The notes: generated from the letters alone by a model not told the origin. A DNA stretch of 64,000 nt from Pokkaliibacter plantistimulans (GCF_046844695.1 NZ_CP177354.1:1364001-1428000); one strand, 5' to 3'. Numbered from the stretch's first letter, positions 45,652 to 55,344 are shown. Translations and numbers: made by a program.

Positions 45652-46772
45652 GCGTCATGCCAAAGAGAAAACTACATATAGTCCATACTGAGAGTTCATG
45701 TGGCTGGGGGGGGCAGGAGCTACGTATCCTCAGCGAAAGTCAGGGATTGATGTCTCGTGGGCATAGAATAACGCTGGTGTGTCCGTCTGAGGCTGACATT
45801 TACAACGCCGCTGTGGAACGAGGTATCAACGTCGTATCTTTGCCTGTCGCCAGAAAAAAAGTGTCAGCTTTGATGGCGTTGAGGAGATGGCTGGCAGCTA
45901 ATCATCAGGATATTGATGTACTTAATACACATAGTTCGACAGATTCCTGGTTAACAGCGCTGGCATGTCTCAGTTTGCGAGACTCACCTCCGATCGTGCG
46001 CACACGCCATGTATCCTCCCCCATCAGCAAAAAGGCATCCTCCCATTGGCTGTATCAGCGGGCTGCACAGCACTTGGTTGTGACAGGAGAACCATTGCGG
46101 CAGCATTTAGCCGAGCACAATGGGTTTGCGTTATCGTCCATGACCTCTGTGCCGACAGGGATTGATTTGAACCGTTTTGGCCCCGGAGATCGTGAATCGT
46201 TGCGCAGGCATGGGCATCTGCACGGAAGGATTATTGGCATTCTTGCGACGCTGCGTAATTGGAAAGGGCATGCTTACCTATTCGAGGCATTCGCTCAGTT
46301 AAAGGGTGAGTACTCTGATCTGTCATTGCTGGTAGTGGGTGATGGTCCACAGCGACACAACCTGGAGCGCCTGGCGCGAGAGCTTGGCATTGAGGAGAAA
46401 GTGCTTTTTGTTGGCAATCAGCACAATCCAGAAGACTGGCTCAATATGATGGATATCTTTGTGCTGCCTTCCTACGGCGATGAAGGTGTTTCTCAGGCTG
46501 TCATGCAGGCAATGGCTACCCGGCTGCCTGTTATTACGACAGCGGTTGGTGGTATGCGAGATGCTGTCCAGCATGAAGAGACTGGCCTACTGGTGGACAT
46601 TCGCAGCAGTGTTGCCATTGAGCAGGCATTACGGTGTTACCTGGATAACCCGGCCTTCGCAAAGAGAATGGCAGAGGCGGCGTTCGAGCGTTCACAACGT
46701 TATTTTGGCCTGGAGACCATGCTGGATCGCATGGAAGCCATTTTCGACAGGTTTTCCAGGGGCCATCGCTGA
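45648..46772 (+). CDS. Family 4 glycosyltransferase
   Basis: 374 residues. The likely start is TTG at 45648, overlapping the TGA before it (TTGA) and six bases after GGAG; ATG at 45657 is a second choice with poorer spacing. GT4 features: N-terminal HIVHTESSCGWGGQELRILSES, DVLNTHSSTDSW, VPTGIDLNRFGPGD, the nucleotide-binding loop LLVVGDGPQRHNLERLA and DIFVLPSYGDEGVSQAVMQAMA with the EX7E-like core (here DEGVSQAVMQA, first Glu preserved). The nucleotide sugar is unknown. Confidence 0.85.
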   Translation: MSVMPKRKLHIVHTESSCGWGGQELRILSESQGLMSRGHRITLVCPSEADIYNAAVERGINVVSLPVARKKVSALMALRRWLAANHQDIDVLNTHSSTDSWLTALACLSLRDSPPIVRTRHVSSPISKKASSHWLYQRAAQHLVVTGEPLRQHLAEHNGFALSSMTSVPTGIDLNRFGPGDRESLRRHGHLHGRIIGILATLRNWKGHAYLFEAFAQLKGEYSDLSLLVVGDGPQRHNLERLARELGIEEKVLFVGNQHNPEDWLNMMDIFVLPSYGDEGVSQAVMQAMATRLPVITTAVGGMRDAVQHEETGLLVDIRSSVAIEQALRCYLDNPAFAKRMAEAAFERSQRYFGLETMLDRMEAIFDRFSRGHR

Positions 46773-48607
46773 TGTGTGGTATTGCAGGTTTTTTTAATCT
46801 TGCCTCAGGGCAGGGCGAAGATATTGTAGAGCCAATGTTGCGCTCACTAGCGCAGCGAGGCCCCGACGCTCAGCATTGGTGTGGGTGGAATCAGCAAGGC
46901 GAAAGGGTCAAGCAAGGTGTGAGCCACGGCATGTTGCATGCGCGCTTATCCATTCGCGATCCTCGGCCAGAGGCTGATCAGCCCATGACCTGCAGTGATG
47001 AGGACGTTTGGCTTTGCTATAACGGCGAGGTCTACGGTTGGGAAGATGATGCTGACATCCTGCGTGAAAACGGAGCAGTGTTTAGAACCCGCTCGGACAG
47101 TGAGTTTATTCTGCATGGCTATCGTTATTGGGGAATAGAAGGGCTGCTGCCTCGTCTCCGCGGTATGTTTGCTATCGTATTGCTGGATTGGCGTACGCGT
47201 AAGGTTTGGCTGATCCGGGACCGCCTGGGGCTCAAACCGCTGCTTTATCATCATAGCGAACAGGGGCTTGGATACGCTTCTTTACTGCGGGCGCTGATAC
47301 CTATGGTGCCAGCGGCAGCTCGCCAGTTTTCTGCCGCCGCCATTGATGCCTACCTGACTCACCGCTATGTACCGGCCCCTCATACCATACTTGACGGTGT
47401 TAACCGTCTGGAGAATGGGCATTACCTTTGCTACGACCTGGATACTGGTTCGTTAGAGAAAAACTGTTACTGGAGGCCGGAAGCAAAGAACTCGGACTAT
47501 CGTCAGTGTCTTGACGATAGCATCAGGCTGCGCACCGTAGCTGATCGTCCTGTGGGTATGCTTCTGAGTGGTGGTGTGGACTCCACTGTGCTGGCTGCAC
47601 GTCTGAACGCTTTAGGGTTTAGCAATCTCAAGGCATTCACTGCCAGCTTTCCGGGTGACAGCCTCGATGAGGGGGACGATGCGTGCTCTACAGCTGAGCA
47701 GTTAGGTATGCCATTTCATAGAGAGGTTATGCCAAACTCGATCAAAGCGGATTTTGAGCGCATCGTTGCGGATATGGATGAACCTTTTGCTGATCCGTCC
47801 TGTATTCCTCTCTGGTATCTGGCACGACGTACTACTGATGAGGTCAAGGTTGTCCTGAATGGGGATGGAGGGGATGAACTGTTTGGTGGCTATAAGCGTT
47901 ACCAACAACATCTCAAACGGCACTTTCGTGTTGGGATTCGATTGCCTTGGCGGAAAAGCCCGGCCAGTTTAAAACGTAAAGGTCTGTTGAAAGTTATAAA
48001 CGAGTGGCAGCTGAGCTGGCAGGAGGCTTACAGTTTACGTTTCTCCGGATTTACACCAGCTCAACGGCGAGCGTTGCAGCCTTCCTTACCCCATTTCCCC
48101 GCGCATTACTGGCGAGCACCTGACTGGCAGGCTGATGATCCCTTGCAGCAACTGTTGGCGATAGACATGGCCAACTACCTCCCAGAGTACATTTTGCGAA
48201 AAGCTGATCTGACGACAATGGCCCATGGCCTGGAGGGCCGGTCTCCTTTGCTGGACCATATTTTTGTGCAGCAGGTTATGGGGTTGCCAGCCTCGCAGCG
48301 CTTCACTCAACCAGTTAAGCAGGCTTTGGCGTATGCCTGCGAGACGTTGCAGGGGCTTAGTCCTTTCCATCGTAAAAAACGTGGTTTCAACCCGCCGTTG
48401 CAGCATTGGCTTCTCAACGATCTGGCTCAGTACTATGACGGGCTTGGTCGGCGCTTACAGGTGATTACGAGGGGGCAGTTGAACGAAGTGGCTATAGAGT
48501 CGCTGGTTGCACGTTACCGACGAGGTGATGCTGCCTATGCAGAGCAGGTGCTACAGCTATTGATACTTGATATCAGCCTGCAGCAGCTTTCTAGGATCAT
48601 TCAATGA
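46772..48607 (+). CDS. Glutamine-dependent asparagine synthase-like amidotransferase
   Basis: 611 residues. The N-terminal class II glutaminase domain starts with the nucleophile Cys2 (MCGIAGFFN) and has SLAQRGPDAQHW and SHGMLHARLSI. The C-terminal synthase domain has the PP-loop SGGVDST at 266-272 and LNGDGGDELFGGYKRYQQH and HGLEGRSPLLDH, so both half-reactions seem intact. Inside an LPS gene cluster, proteins of this family (WbpS type) usually amidate a sugar carboxylate such as a uronic acid rather than aspartate; that is inference. ATG start overlaps the previous stop (ATGTG/TGATG), and its own stop overlaps the next ATG. Confidence 0.9.
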   Translation: MCGIAGFFNLASGQGEDIVEPMLRSLAQRGPDAQHWCGWNQQGERVKQGVSHGMLHARLSIRDPRPEADQPMTCSDEDVWLCYNGEVYGWEDDADILRENGAVFRTRSDSEFILHGYRYWGIEGLLPRLRGMFAIVLLDWRTRKVWLIRDRLGLKPLLYHHSEQGLGYASLLRALIPMVPAAARQFSAAAIDAYLTHRYVPAPHTILDGVNRLENGHYLCYDLDTGSLEKNCYWRPEAKNSDYRQCLDDSIRLRTVADRPVGMLLSGGVDSTVLAARLNALGFSNLKAFTASFPGDSLDEGDDACSTAEQLGMPFHREVMPNSIKADFERIVADMDEPFADPSCIPLWYLARRTTDEVKVVLNGDGGDELFGGYKRYQQHLKRHFRVGIRLPWRKSPASLKRKGLLKVINEWQLSWQEAYSLRFSGFTPAQRRALQPSLPHFPAHYWRAPDWQADDPLQQLLAIDMANYLPEYILRKADLTTMAHGLEGRSPLLDHIFVQQVMGLPASQRFTQPVKQALAYACETLQGLSPFHRKKRGFNPPLQHWLLNDLAQYYDGLGRRLQVITRGQLNEVAIESLVARYRRGDAAYAEQVLQLLILDISLQQLSRIIQ

Positions 48608-49719
48608 AAATTGCTTTTATCGACGTTACAACGACGGTGTCGTATGGCGGAGTACAGACGGCTGTATGGCAACTTGCCGTCGCACTGACTGATCTTGGTC
48701 ATGAAGTTCATGTGTATGGTGGTAGTGGAAAGCTGGAGCCTGACTTAGCCGGGCGCGAAGTACATATACACCGTTTTTCTTTCACTCCCAGGGAACGAGT
48801 GCTGGATCTCGGAAGTCGGTTCCAGCGTTTGGTTGAGCGTTGGTCTTTTTCTCGCCATGCACGCCAGCATTTCATTGCACAGCACTTTGACTGGGCTGTA
48901 CTGACTAAACCGTTTGATTTTTTTTGGCCGCGCCTTATGCCCAAACAGCATCGGACGCGTTTTGCTTTTATGAGTGGTGGCACTGATTTTATTCGTGGTG
49001 ACCGTAAACTTGCGCAAGGTATTTCGGCGTGGTTGGCCTGTAGTAACTTCAATGCATGGCAGCTACAGCATCACTTCAAACGATTCCCTACGGTGATGTT
49101 CAACGGTGTTGATACTGCAGTGTTTCATCCGCAGGACGGGAGTGAAGCGCGAGCAACGCTTGGCTTAAATCCACAAGATATCGTCATCGGCTTTGCAGGC
49201 CGTTTGGTCGGCTGGAAGGGATTGTCGGTAGCGGTACAGGCGTTAGCAGATTCACGTCTGCACTGTCACCCCGTGAAGCTACTTATTGTGGGGGATGGTG
49301 AAGAGAGGTCTCGTCTGGCTGAGCTGGCGAAAAAACTTGGTGTAGCGGAGCGGCTGATCATGCCAGGCGCTTGTGCTCATGCGCAATTACCCAAGCTCTA
49401 TGCCGCATGTGATATGGGAGTTTTTCCCAGCATTGGTGATGAGGCATTCGGTATCACTATTGCTGAGGCAATGAGTTGTGGCTTGCCGGTTGTTGCCAGT
49501 TACATCGGTGGCATTCCAGAAGTGGTGGGTAATGAGGGTGGTAGCGGGCTGCTGTTTACTCCCGGCCATGCCCAGGATCTGGCGGATCAGTTATTGACTC
49601 TTATCGAGCAGCCTGAATTGCGAGCCCGTATGGGGCGCGTGGCTCGTCAGCGTATTGAACGGATGTTTACATGGCGTATGGCTGCTCAACGCTTACTAAA
49701 AGTGTTGGAGTCGCACTGA
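48604..49719 (+). CDS. Family 4 glycosyltransferase
   Basis: 371 residues, ATG overlapping the preceding TGA by four bases. MKIAFIDVTTTVSYGGVQTAVW at the start is the GT-B acceptor domain; NGVDTAVFHPQDGSEAR, IGFAGRLVGWKG and LLIVGDGEERSRLAELAKKLG mark the donor domain, ending with DMGVFPSIGDEAFGITIAEAMSCGLPVVASYIGGI, which carries the E-x7-E motif (EAFGITIAE). The sequence is a retaining glycosyltransferase; the sugar added cannot be told. The presence of several GT4 enzymes in the operon fits a branched outer core. Confidence 0.87.
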   Translation: MKIAFIDVTTTVSYGGVQTAVWQLAVALTDLGHEVHVYGGSGKLEPDLAGREVHIHRFSFTPRERVLDLGSRFQRLVERWSFSRHARQHFIAQHFDWAVLTKPFDFFWPRLMPKQHRTRFAFMSGGTDFIRGDRKLAQGISAWLACSNFNAWQLQHHFKRFPTVMFNGVDTAVFHPQDGSEARATLGLNPQDIVIGFAGRLVGWKGLSVAVQALADSRLHCHPVKLLIVGDGEERSRLAELAKKLGVAERLIMPGACAHAQLPKLYAACDMGVFPSIGDEAFGITIAEAMSCGLPVVASYIGGIPEVVGNEGGSGLLFTPGHAQDLADQLLTLIEQPELRARMGRVARQRIERMFTWRMAAQRLLKVLESH

Positions 49720-50885
49720 TGCGTATTGCTTATCTTGACCCTCATCGGGTTCCTGATCCTGCGACGGAATCACTGCAGATTTTGCAAACCGTCGATGGTC
49801 TAGCTCAAGCAGGGGCGAATGTATATGTGATTACCCCTCAGGCGCAGTGCTCTGCAGACAGCCTGCTGGGGCGGCAGGTACATGAGCGAGCGCAGTTTTT
49901 TGGGTTAACGGATTACTCTCGCCGTTGGTGGCACATTTCAAAGTCTAACCGACTGTTCTATCGTCAGGCCTTGGCGTGGCTGCGGAAGAATGATGCAGAT
50001 GCAATATTGGTACGTAACCTGAAGTTGGCAGAACGCATCCTCAAAGAGGGTATAAAGATTCCTCTGATATTTGAAACGCACGAAATTTTTAGCCAGACAT
50101 ATCGTGAAGAACATGTTGTCCCCACCAGGAAGGAGCAGAAAAAGCTTCATTCTTTAGAAATACGTGAGGCTTTCGTTTATCAGCATGCCAGTGGCATTTT
50201 GACCCTTACTCAGGCTCTGGCAGACGATATTCAAGACGTATTTAAGGTCGATACTCCTATTCATGTGGCACCAGATGGTGTTGATCTTCAGTTGGCAGCA
50301 GAGGCTCTGAAAACTGTACGCCAGCCCAATCATGAGCCCGTCATGCTGTACCTTGGTAGCTTGCATCCATGGAAGGGGGTCGAGACTCTGATCAGGGCAA
50401 TGCCGCTGGTGCCTGTCGGGCGGCTATGGATTGCTGGCGGTGGAGAACTGCGGATTGCTGAACTCAAGCATTTGGCTACGCAATTGGAAGTGCTGCAGCG
50501 GGTAGACTTTCTGGGGCCCATCGACCCCTTACAGCGCTTCGAGCTTATTGCTCAGGCTGATATATGTTTATTGCCTCTCACTCAATCAAGCATTGCCAGT
50601 CGATACACATCTCCACTCAAGTTATTTGAATATATGGCTATGGGGAAGGCGATTATCAGTGCTGATGTGCCCTCAATCAGAGAGGTTTTAACTACAAGAG
50701 TAGATGCATTGTTATGCGATCCAGAGGATATTGAGGTTTTTGCAGAACTTATGAGTTGTCTGGTTTTGGAGCCTTCGCTGTGTGAGAAGCTAGGCAACCG
50801 TGCATCATCTGTAGCAAAAGGGTATTCATGGCTTGCTCGTGCAGAAGGGATAGTGAAATTTATCAGCGGTCTTAATGCAGTATAG
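49719..50885 (+). CDS. Family 4 glycosyltransferase
   Basis: 388 residues from the ATG at 49719, which overlaps the preceding stop; GGAG lies eight bases before it. Features: RIAYLDPHRVPDPATESLQI at the start, FETHEIFSQTYREEH (where a family member would have a His-Glu motif), HVAPDGVDLQL, VMLYLGSLHPWKGVETLIRAM and the domain with CLLPLTQSSIASRYTSPLKLFEYMAMGKAIISADVPS. The EX7E motif is partly replaced by SPLKLFEYMA, as in other GT4 enzymes of bacteroides-type. Last gene of the plus-strand core operon, and A/T rich. Confidence 0.83.
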   Translation: MRIAYLDPHRVPDPATESLQILQTVDGLAQAGANVYVITPQAQCSADSLLGRQVHERAQFFGLTDYSRRWWHISKSNRLFYRQALAWLRKNDADAILVRNLKLAERILKEGIKIPLIFETHEIFSQTYREEHVVPTRKEQKKLHSLEIREAFVYQHASGILTLTQALADDIQDVFKVDTPIHVAPDGVDLQLAAEALKTVRQPNHEPVMLYLGSLHPWKGVETLIRAMPLVPVGRLWIAGGGELRIAELKHLATQLEVLQRVDFLGPIDPLQRFELIAQADICLLPLTQSSIASRYTSPLKLFEYMAMGKAIISADVPSIREVLTTRVDALLCDPEDIEVFAELMSCLVLEPSLCEKLGNRASSVAKGYSWLARAEGIVKFISGLNAV

Positions 50886-50936
50886 TTATTGCAATGGTTA
50901 TTAAAGTCATTTCGTTGGCAGTCTTACATGAAGCGA

Positions 50937-52166
50937 CTATTCTTTCATTATGCTTTGGGATTTGCGTTGCTGAATGAGCACCCCTAAAGTGACTCCTACA
51001 AGTACTCCCCAGAAGTTGAATTCTGGCATCTCAACTATTCCTCGAACTAAATTCTGACCAGTGAATGATAGCCATAGAGCAAGTAGTAAGCTTTGATCAA
51101 TGCTATTTTTTTCTAGCCGAAAAGCTGTAGTTAATGGATACCACATCATTAATAAGCAAAAAAGCAGAGTACCCAGCAGTAGAAGAACACCACCTTCTGC
51201 CCATTGGCCTAACAAGAGGTTGTGTGGCCCCATTGCAGATTGAAATATCCACTCAGGGTGGGACGGTAAAGCGGAGTTGTAGGCTGTAGTGTATTGGCCA
51301 TAGCCGTAGCCTAGCCATGGATTAGCTTTGATTAATTCTATTGCGGCTCCCCATACCCCATCACCTGCGCGACCGTTGCTAGTGGTTAGGGTTAAATGAC
51401 TGAGGATGCTACTGGGGGCGAATGTGAAAGTAGCTAGTATAGCCACACCTGCAAGGGCTAAAAATAAAGCCTGTTCATGTCGCTTTAAGCAGAGAGTGAG
51501 CCAAAGCAGGCCTATAAATGCTGCGGCGAGCATTGCTCCTCGTGTGTTAGTACCAATCAGCAGGGCTATACAGAGTATTAGGATAACGGTCAAAAGGATG
51601 CGCTTATATATTGTACTTGTCTGCGGCCAAAGCAATAAACCAAATGGTAGCAAAATGACAAGTCCATCTGCTCGAGCTCTATGCGCATATGCATCTGACA
51701 CGGGGTACTGATCTGGTAATAACCATTCCAGGAAATATTGCAGCAAGTCGCCAATTTGTGTTGCCACTAAGGCAAAAGCCAGGGAGCAGAGGACAAAACC
51801 TGACATCTTGCGGGTTTGCATAATGATGGCGATTGCCAAAGGTGTTAGAAATAACTTGAAGATAAGTAATGAACTAACTTCGGACCAACTTTTGTAGGGG
51901 TTTTGTGAAATAAATACACTATATAACAGAGTAAATAAGAAAACGGCATAGCCAAAAAAGAGGGGAGTTTTAATTGTTTTGATTAATGTGTCTGGTCGGT
52001 GGTATGCGCAGTAAATACCACTTAACATTAGTACTGAGGCCGCAATTTCTTTAATGCTTGTTGGCGCAGAAGAAAAGAAGCTTGCCAAATGGATGAAAAG
52101 TGCCCACATGCCGATGAATGTGGCCTTGATCAGTGACTTTGGTTGATTTAAAGAGGCGTCATGCAT
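50937..52166 (-). CDS. O-antigen ligase family protein (WaaL-like)
   Basis: 409 residues with about eleven hydrophobic helices, typical of the WaaL/Wzy polytopic family. The large periplasmic loop (about residues 265-320) has NPWLGYGYGQYTTAYNSALP and MGPHNLLLGQWAEGG, where the HNLLL motif with His is the signature of the O-antigen ligases. Located in an LPS core cluster, so the natural call is the enzyme that joins O-polysaccharide to lipid A-core in the periplasm; a polymerase is the alternative. The gene is markedly A/T rich compared with glnE or waaF. Its start overlaps the next minus-strand gene by eight bases. Confidence 0.85.
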   Translation of the reverse strand: MHDASLNQPKSLIKATFIGMWALFIHLASFFSSAPTSIKEIAASVLMLSGIYCAYHRPDTLIKTIKTPLFFGYAVFLFTLLYSVFISQNPYKSWSEVSSLLIFKLFLTPLAIAIIMQTRKMSGFVLCSLAFALVATQIGDLLQYFLEWLLPDQYPVSDAYAHRARADGLVILLPFGLLLWPQTSTIYKRILLTVILILCIALLIGTNTRGAMLAAAFIGLLWLTLCLKRHEQALFLALAGVAILATFTFAPSSILSHLTLTTSNGRAGDGVWGAAIELIKANPWLGYGYGQYTTAYNSALPSHPEWIFQSAMGPHNLLLGQWAEGGVLLLLGTLLFCLLMMWYPLTTAFRLEKNSIDQSLLLALWLSFTGQNLVRGIVEMPEFNFWGVLVGVTLGVLIQQRKSQSIMKE

Positions 52167-53283
52167 GATTTGCTATATTTCTATAAAGTTGTAATAAGCA
52201 TTGTTCTAATGATGTGTCGCTTATATGGTCAATTAAATTTGGGGCTTGTCTTTCCCTTGCCTCTCTTAATGGCTCGAAGTGCAATGAAAGGGCTTTGTGG
52301 TCAAGGGCGTCAATAACTAACCCAGGAGCCCCATGTTCAATCAGTTCAGCTCCTCCACAACTACTGCTAGTTATTATTGGTAGTCCGCATGCTAGTGCCT
52401 CCCATATCACATTTGGAAATGGGTCATAGAGAGCAGGATGTACAAGTACATCTGCTGCACCATAATAAGGTCGTACATCTTTCTGTACTCCTACAAAATG
52501 TATTCTATTGGCAAAGCGGTGTTTCTCACAAAAGTGTTGATACTGTCGCTGCTGCTTATCTCTGCCAACAACTATAAGATGCAGGTCTTTTCGCGGACTT
52601 TCTGCCATTGCCCTCAGTACGCACATGAGGCCTTTACGTAAGAAACCTGAGCCGACAAATAGTAGGCATGGAGCCTCGGCTGGAATGCCAAAACGCTGGC
52701 GATACTCAACTCTAAAGGACGTCACATTAGGATTGAATATGCTAGTGTCCACGCCATTATAAATGACATGTAGCTTAGCTGGATCTATATCAAAATGGCG
52801 CAGAATATCATTTTTGACCATCTGTGAGTTACAGATAACGGCGCGTAACTCAGGGTGAGTGAACATCTCCCGTTCTGTGTTCAGCACATAGCGATGATAA
52901 GGGTCTCGCTCCTGCCACCAGCGAGCCAGTGGAGACAGAATTCGCGCGCGTTGGTTCAGCCATTCACGATGTACGCCGTCTCCGGCTCGATAGAGGGTGC
53001 AGCCGGGAATCCGCTCATGGGATTGCACGATATCAAAATTATTTTCTGCCAGTATCTGAAGTGCTTTCTGATTGAAATCCCTTTCTTTACTTATTCTTCC
53101 CCGTTTTGGAGGATTGCAGCTAATAGAGTGAAATGGACTGGAAGCGTCGCTAAGCCATTGGCGGGAGACGATCGAAACGTCTAGTTCTGAGCGCTGACTT
53201 AGAAGTTCCAGTGCTCGGCTTACAAAGCGCTCTGCACCTCCGTCAGGTCGGTACTGCTGGCGTATTATCGCTAGTTTGATCAT
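52159..53283 (-). CDS. Family 4 glycosyltransferase, WaaG-like
   Basis: 374 residues. The N-terminus LAIIRQQYRPDGGAERFVSRALELL and the passage YRAGDGVHREWLNQRARIL are close in style to WaaG, the enzyme that adds the first outer-core hexose to heptose II. ICNSQMVKNDILRHFDID, VIYNGVDTSIFNP and LLFVGSGFLRKGL follow, then the donor motif VHPALYDPFPNVIWEALACGLP with E-x7-E-like spacing. It is between waaQ and waaL in the minus-strand operon. The hexose type is unknown. Confidence 0.85.
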   Translation of the reverse strand: MIKLAIIRQQYRPDGGAERFVSRALELLSQRSELDVSIVSRQWLSDASSPFHSISCNPPKRGRISKERDFNQKALQILAENNFDIVQSHERIPGCTLYRAGDGVHREWLNQRARILSPLARWWQERDPYHRYVLNTEREMFTHPELRAVICNSQMVKNDILRHFDIDPAKLHVIYNGVDTSIFNPNVTSFRVEYRQRFGIPAEAPCLLFVGSGFLRKGLMCVLRAMAESPRKDLHLIVVGRDKQQRQYQHFCEKHRFANRIHFVGVQKDVRPYYGAADVLVHPALYDPFPNVIWEALACGLPIITSSSCGGAELIEHGAPGLVIDALDHKALSLHFEPLREARERQAPNLIDHISDTSLEQCLLQLYRNIANHA

Positions 53284-53308
53284 GGCTATATCTGGAGTGT
53301 GCTGATTG

Positions 53309-54418
53309 TCATTGCTCAGCTTGCGTCAGCATAAGTTGAACAGCGTTTACTACACGGTCTAGCCCCAATTGCTCAAGACAGTCACTTACCTTTGAGTTGC
53401 CACAACCATCCTGTCCACAAGGCCGACAGGGGTGTCGGTCGGATGTGATTAGCTGGTGAGGGCTTTGCCATGGTCCCCACTCTACCTCCCCGCTAGGACC
53501 GAACATTGTTACACACGGTGTTTGCTGCGCAGCGGCAATGTGCATAGGGACAGAGTCTACACCTATAAACAATCTTGCACGTGCAACAACGACAGCAAGG
53601 TCTTGTAAGCGCAGTTGCCCACTAAGATTGACGATCGGCATAGTAAGCCTGGAGGTTATTTGTTCGATCATCTTCAGCTCATCACTGCTGGGGGCGGCGG
53701 TTAATACAATCTGATGTCCACTTGCACTAAGTCTGTTAATCAGCTGACTACACTTTTCCACAGACCAGCATTTAAACAACCAGCGTGAAGTCGGATGGAT
53801 ATGAATGTAGCGCCCTTTGAGTTTCGATAATTTAAATAGCTCGTTGACTCGCTGTTCAGCTTCACTATCCAGACACATGACAAGCCGACGTTCGTCCTCT
53901 GAGGCTTGCAAACCTATACGTCTCAACGCATCCAGGTGCATTTCGACCGTATGGCGGCGGTTGCCTCCTATGCTTTTGTAGTGATGCGTAAAGCTATTCA
54001 ACCAGAATTTATCTCGGCGATTTTCATAGCGCCGTACTACGGCATAGCGTGGTTTCAACATCCGGCACAACCAAGCACCACGCCGTGATTCGGTTAAATG
54101 TATCACCAGGTCATAGCGCTGCAGTTTTAAGTCGCGGAGCAGCGCAAGCTCCGCTTTAAACTTTGCATAAGGGCCGAAGTGCTTCCACTCTCGGCCAACA
54201 GTGTGGATTTGACGCACAGCTGGATGGTGCTCAAGCATAGGACGTGTATCGTCATACACTAGCGCGTCCACTTCTAAGTGTGGGTAATGATTCTGCAGTA
54301 CTTGGAATACCGGAGAGGTTAATAGAACATCACCGTGATGACGCAGCTTGATGACTAACACTCGCTTCACTGTCGAGAAGTCCACGGCATCTTTGGGACC
54401 AAGAGTGTCCGTTAGCAT
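53309..54418 (-). CDS. waaQ: LPS heptosyltransferase III-like (WaaQ family)
   Basis: 369 residues, family GT9. N-terminus RVLVIKLRHHGDVLLTSPVFQVLQNHYPHLEVDALVY is diagnostic of WaaQ, as are HLTESRRGAWLCRMLKPRY, HPTSRWLFKCWSVEKCSQLINRL and the C-terminal SVPMHIAAAQQTPCVTMFGPSGE with a cysteine-rich CRPCGQDGCG near the end. WaaQ adds the third heptose branch to heptose II. Its start overlaps the stop of the lpxL-like gene by seven bases, and the waaG-like gene follows 25 bases later. Confidence 0.9.
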   Translation of the reverse strand: MLTDTLGPKDAVDFSTVKRVLVIKLRHHGDVLLTSPVFQVLQNHYPHLEVDALVYDDTRPMLEHHPAVRQIHTVGREWKHFGPYAKFKAELALLRDLKLQRYDLVIHLTESRRGAWLCRMLKPRYAVVRRYENRRDKFWLNSFTHHYKSIGGNRRHTVEMHLDALRRIGLQASEDERRLVMCLDSEAEQRVNELFKLSKLKGRYIHIHPTSRWLFKCWSVEKCSQLINRLSASGHQIVLTAAPSSDELKMIEQITSRLTMPIVNLSGQLRLQDLAVVVARARLFIGVDSVPMHIAAAQQTPCVTMFGPSGEVEWGPWQSPHQLITSDRHPCRPCGQDGCGNSKVSDCLEQLGLDRVVNAVQLMLTQAEQ

Positions 54419-55344
54419 CTAGCTGCCTTATACAGTTGTTGATTGCCATCCGGCTGGGTTTTGAAGCGCTTATGCATCCACATGTACTGCTCGGGATGGC
54501 GGCGGATAGAGCGTTCAATCACGCTGTTGATCATGGTGGCGTCGGCCAGGTCGTCCTTGGTCGGGAACGGCTCGACGGGTTCGAACATCAGCGTGTAAGT
54601 GTGGTCCGGCTCACGATAGACACTGAACATCACCATCGGCGAACGATTCAGTGCGGGTAGTCTAGCCGTCGCGGTCAGGGTCGCTGCCGGGTGGCCAAAG
54701 AAGGGGGCAAATACCGAACCCTTGGCACCGAAATCCTGATCAGGGGCATACCAGACACAGCGGTTCTGCTTGAGGCACTTGCGTGCGTACATGAACTCAC
54801 TGCGATCAATAGGTTCGCAGAATGTCTGTCTGCCCTTGTAGATAAAGTGCTCCATCAAGGGGTTGTTATGCGGCCGATACAATACGGCAGAGTTTTTTAC
54901 AAAAGGCAGAATCAATGGGCCGCTGAGGTCCAGGGCGCTGAAATGGGCACTCAGCAGAATGACGCCACGGCCTCTGTCCAGCGCTGCCTGCAGATGCTCA
55001 AGGCCGACTGCCTTGACCCGCGCCGCTGACCAGGAGTGAGGGCGCCACCAGGCGTAGCCTGTTTCCACCAGCCCCATACCATTGGCTTCAAAGGTCTTGC
55101 GGGCCAGTTTCCAGCGTTGCTGATCACTGAGCTCAGGGAAGCAGATGCCAAGATTGACCAGCGTCACTCGTCGACGCTTGACCACGGTATGGAAAATCAG
55201 ACGGCCTAACATACGACCGATAAACAACCCAACGGCCGTCGGCAGTATAGTAAGGATTCGCATCAGGCCAATCACCATCCAGGTTGGCCAGAAACGGGGG
55301 GCGAGAAAATCCCGCCAGGATGAGGAAGAGGCTTCTCCTGACAC
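54412..55344 (-). CDS. Lipid A late acyltransferase (LpxL/HtrB-like)
   Basis: Adds a secondary acyl chain to Kdo2-lipid A at the inner membrane. 310 residues (E. coli LpxL 306), GTG start. An N-terminal membrane segment (about 22-52: MVIGLMRILTILPTAVGLFI) precedes the acyltransferase core, where HX4D is His134-Asp139 in LLSAHFSALD and the second conserved block is WYAPDQDFGAKGSVFAPFFG. PEQYMWMHKRFKT near the end is typical. LpxL versus LpxM cannot be fixed by eye. It is the first gene of the minus-strand operon and divergent from ugd. Confidence 0.9.
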   Translation of the reverse strand: MSGEASSSSWRDFLAPRFWPTWMVIGLMRILTILPTAVGLFIGRMLGRLIFHTVVKRRRVTLVNLGICFPELSDQQRWKLARKTFEANGMGLVETGYAWWRPHSWSAARVKAVGLEHLQAALDRGRGVILLSAHFSALDLSGPLILPFVKNSAVLYRPHNNPLMEHFIYKGRQTFCEPIDRSEFMYARKCLKQNRCVWYAPDQDFGAKGSVFAPFFGHPAATLTATARLPALNRSPMVMFSVYREPDHTYTLMFEPVEPFPTKDDLADATMINSVIERSIRRHPEQYMWMHKRFKTQPDGNQQLYKAARC

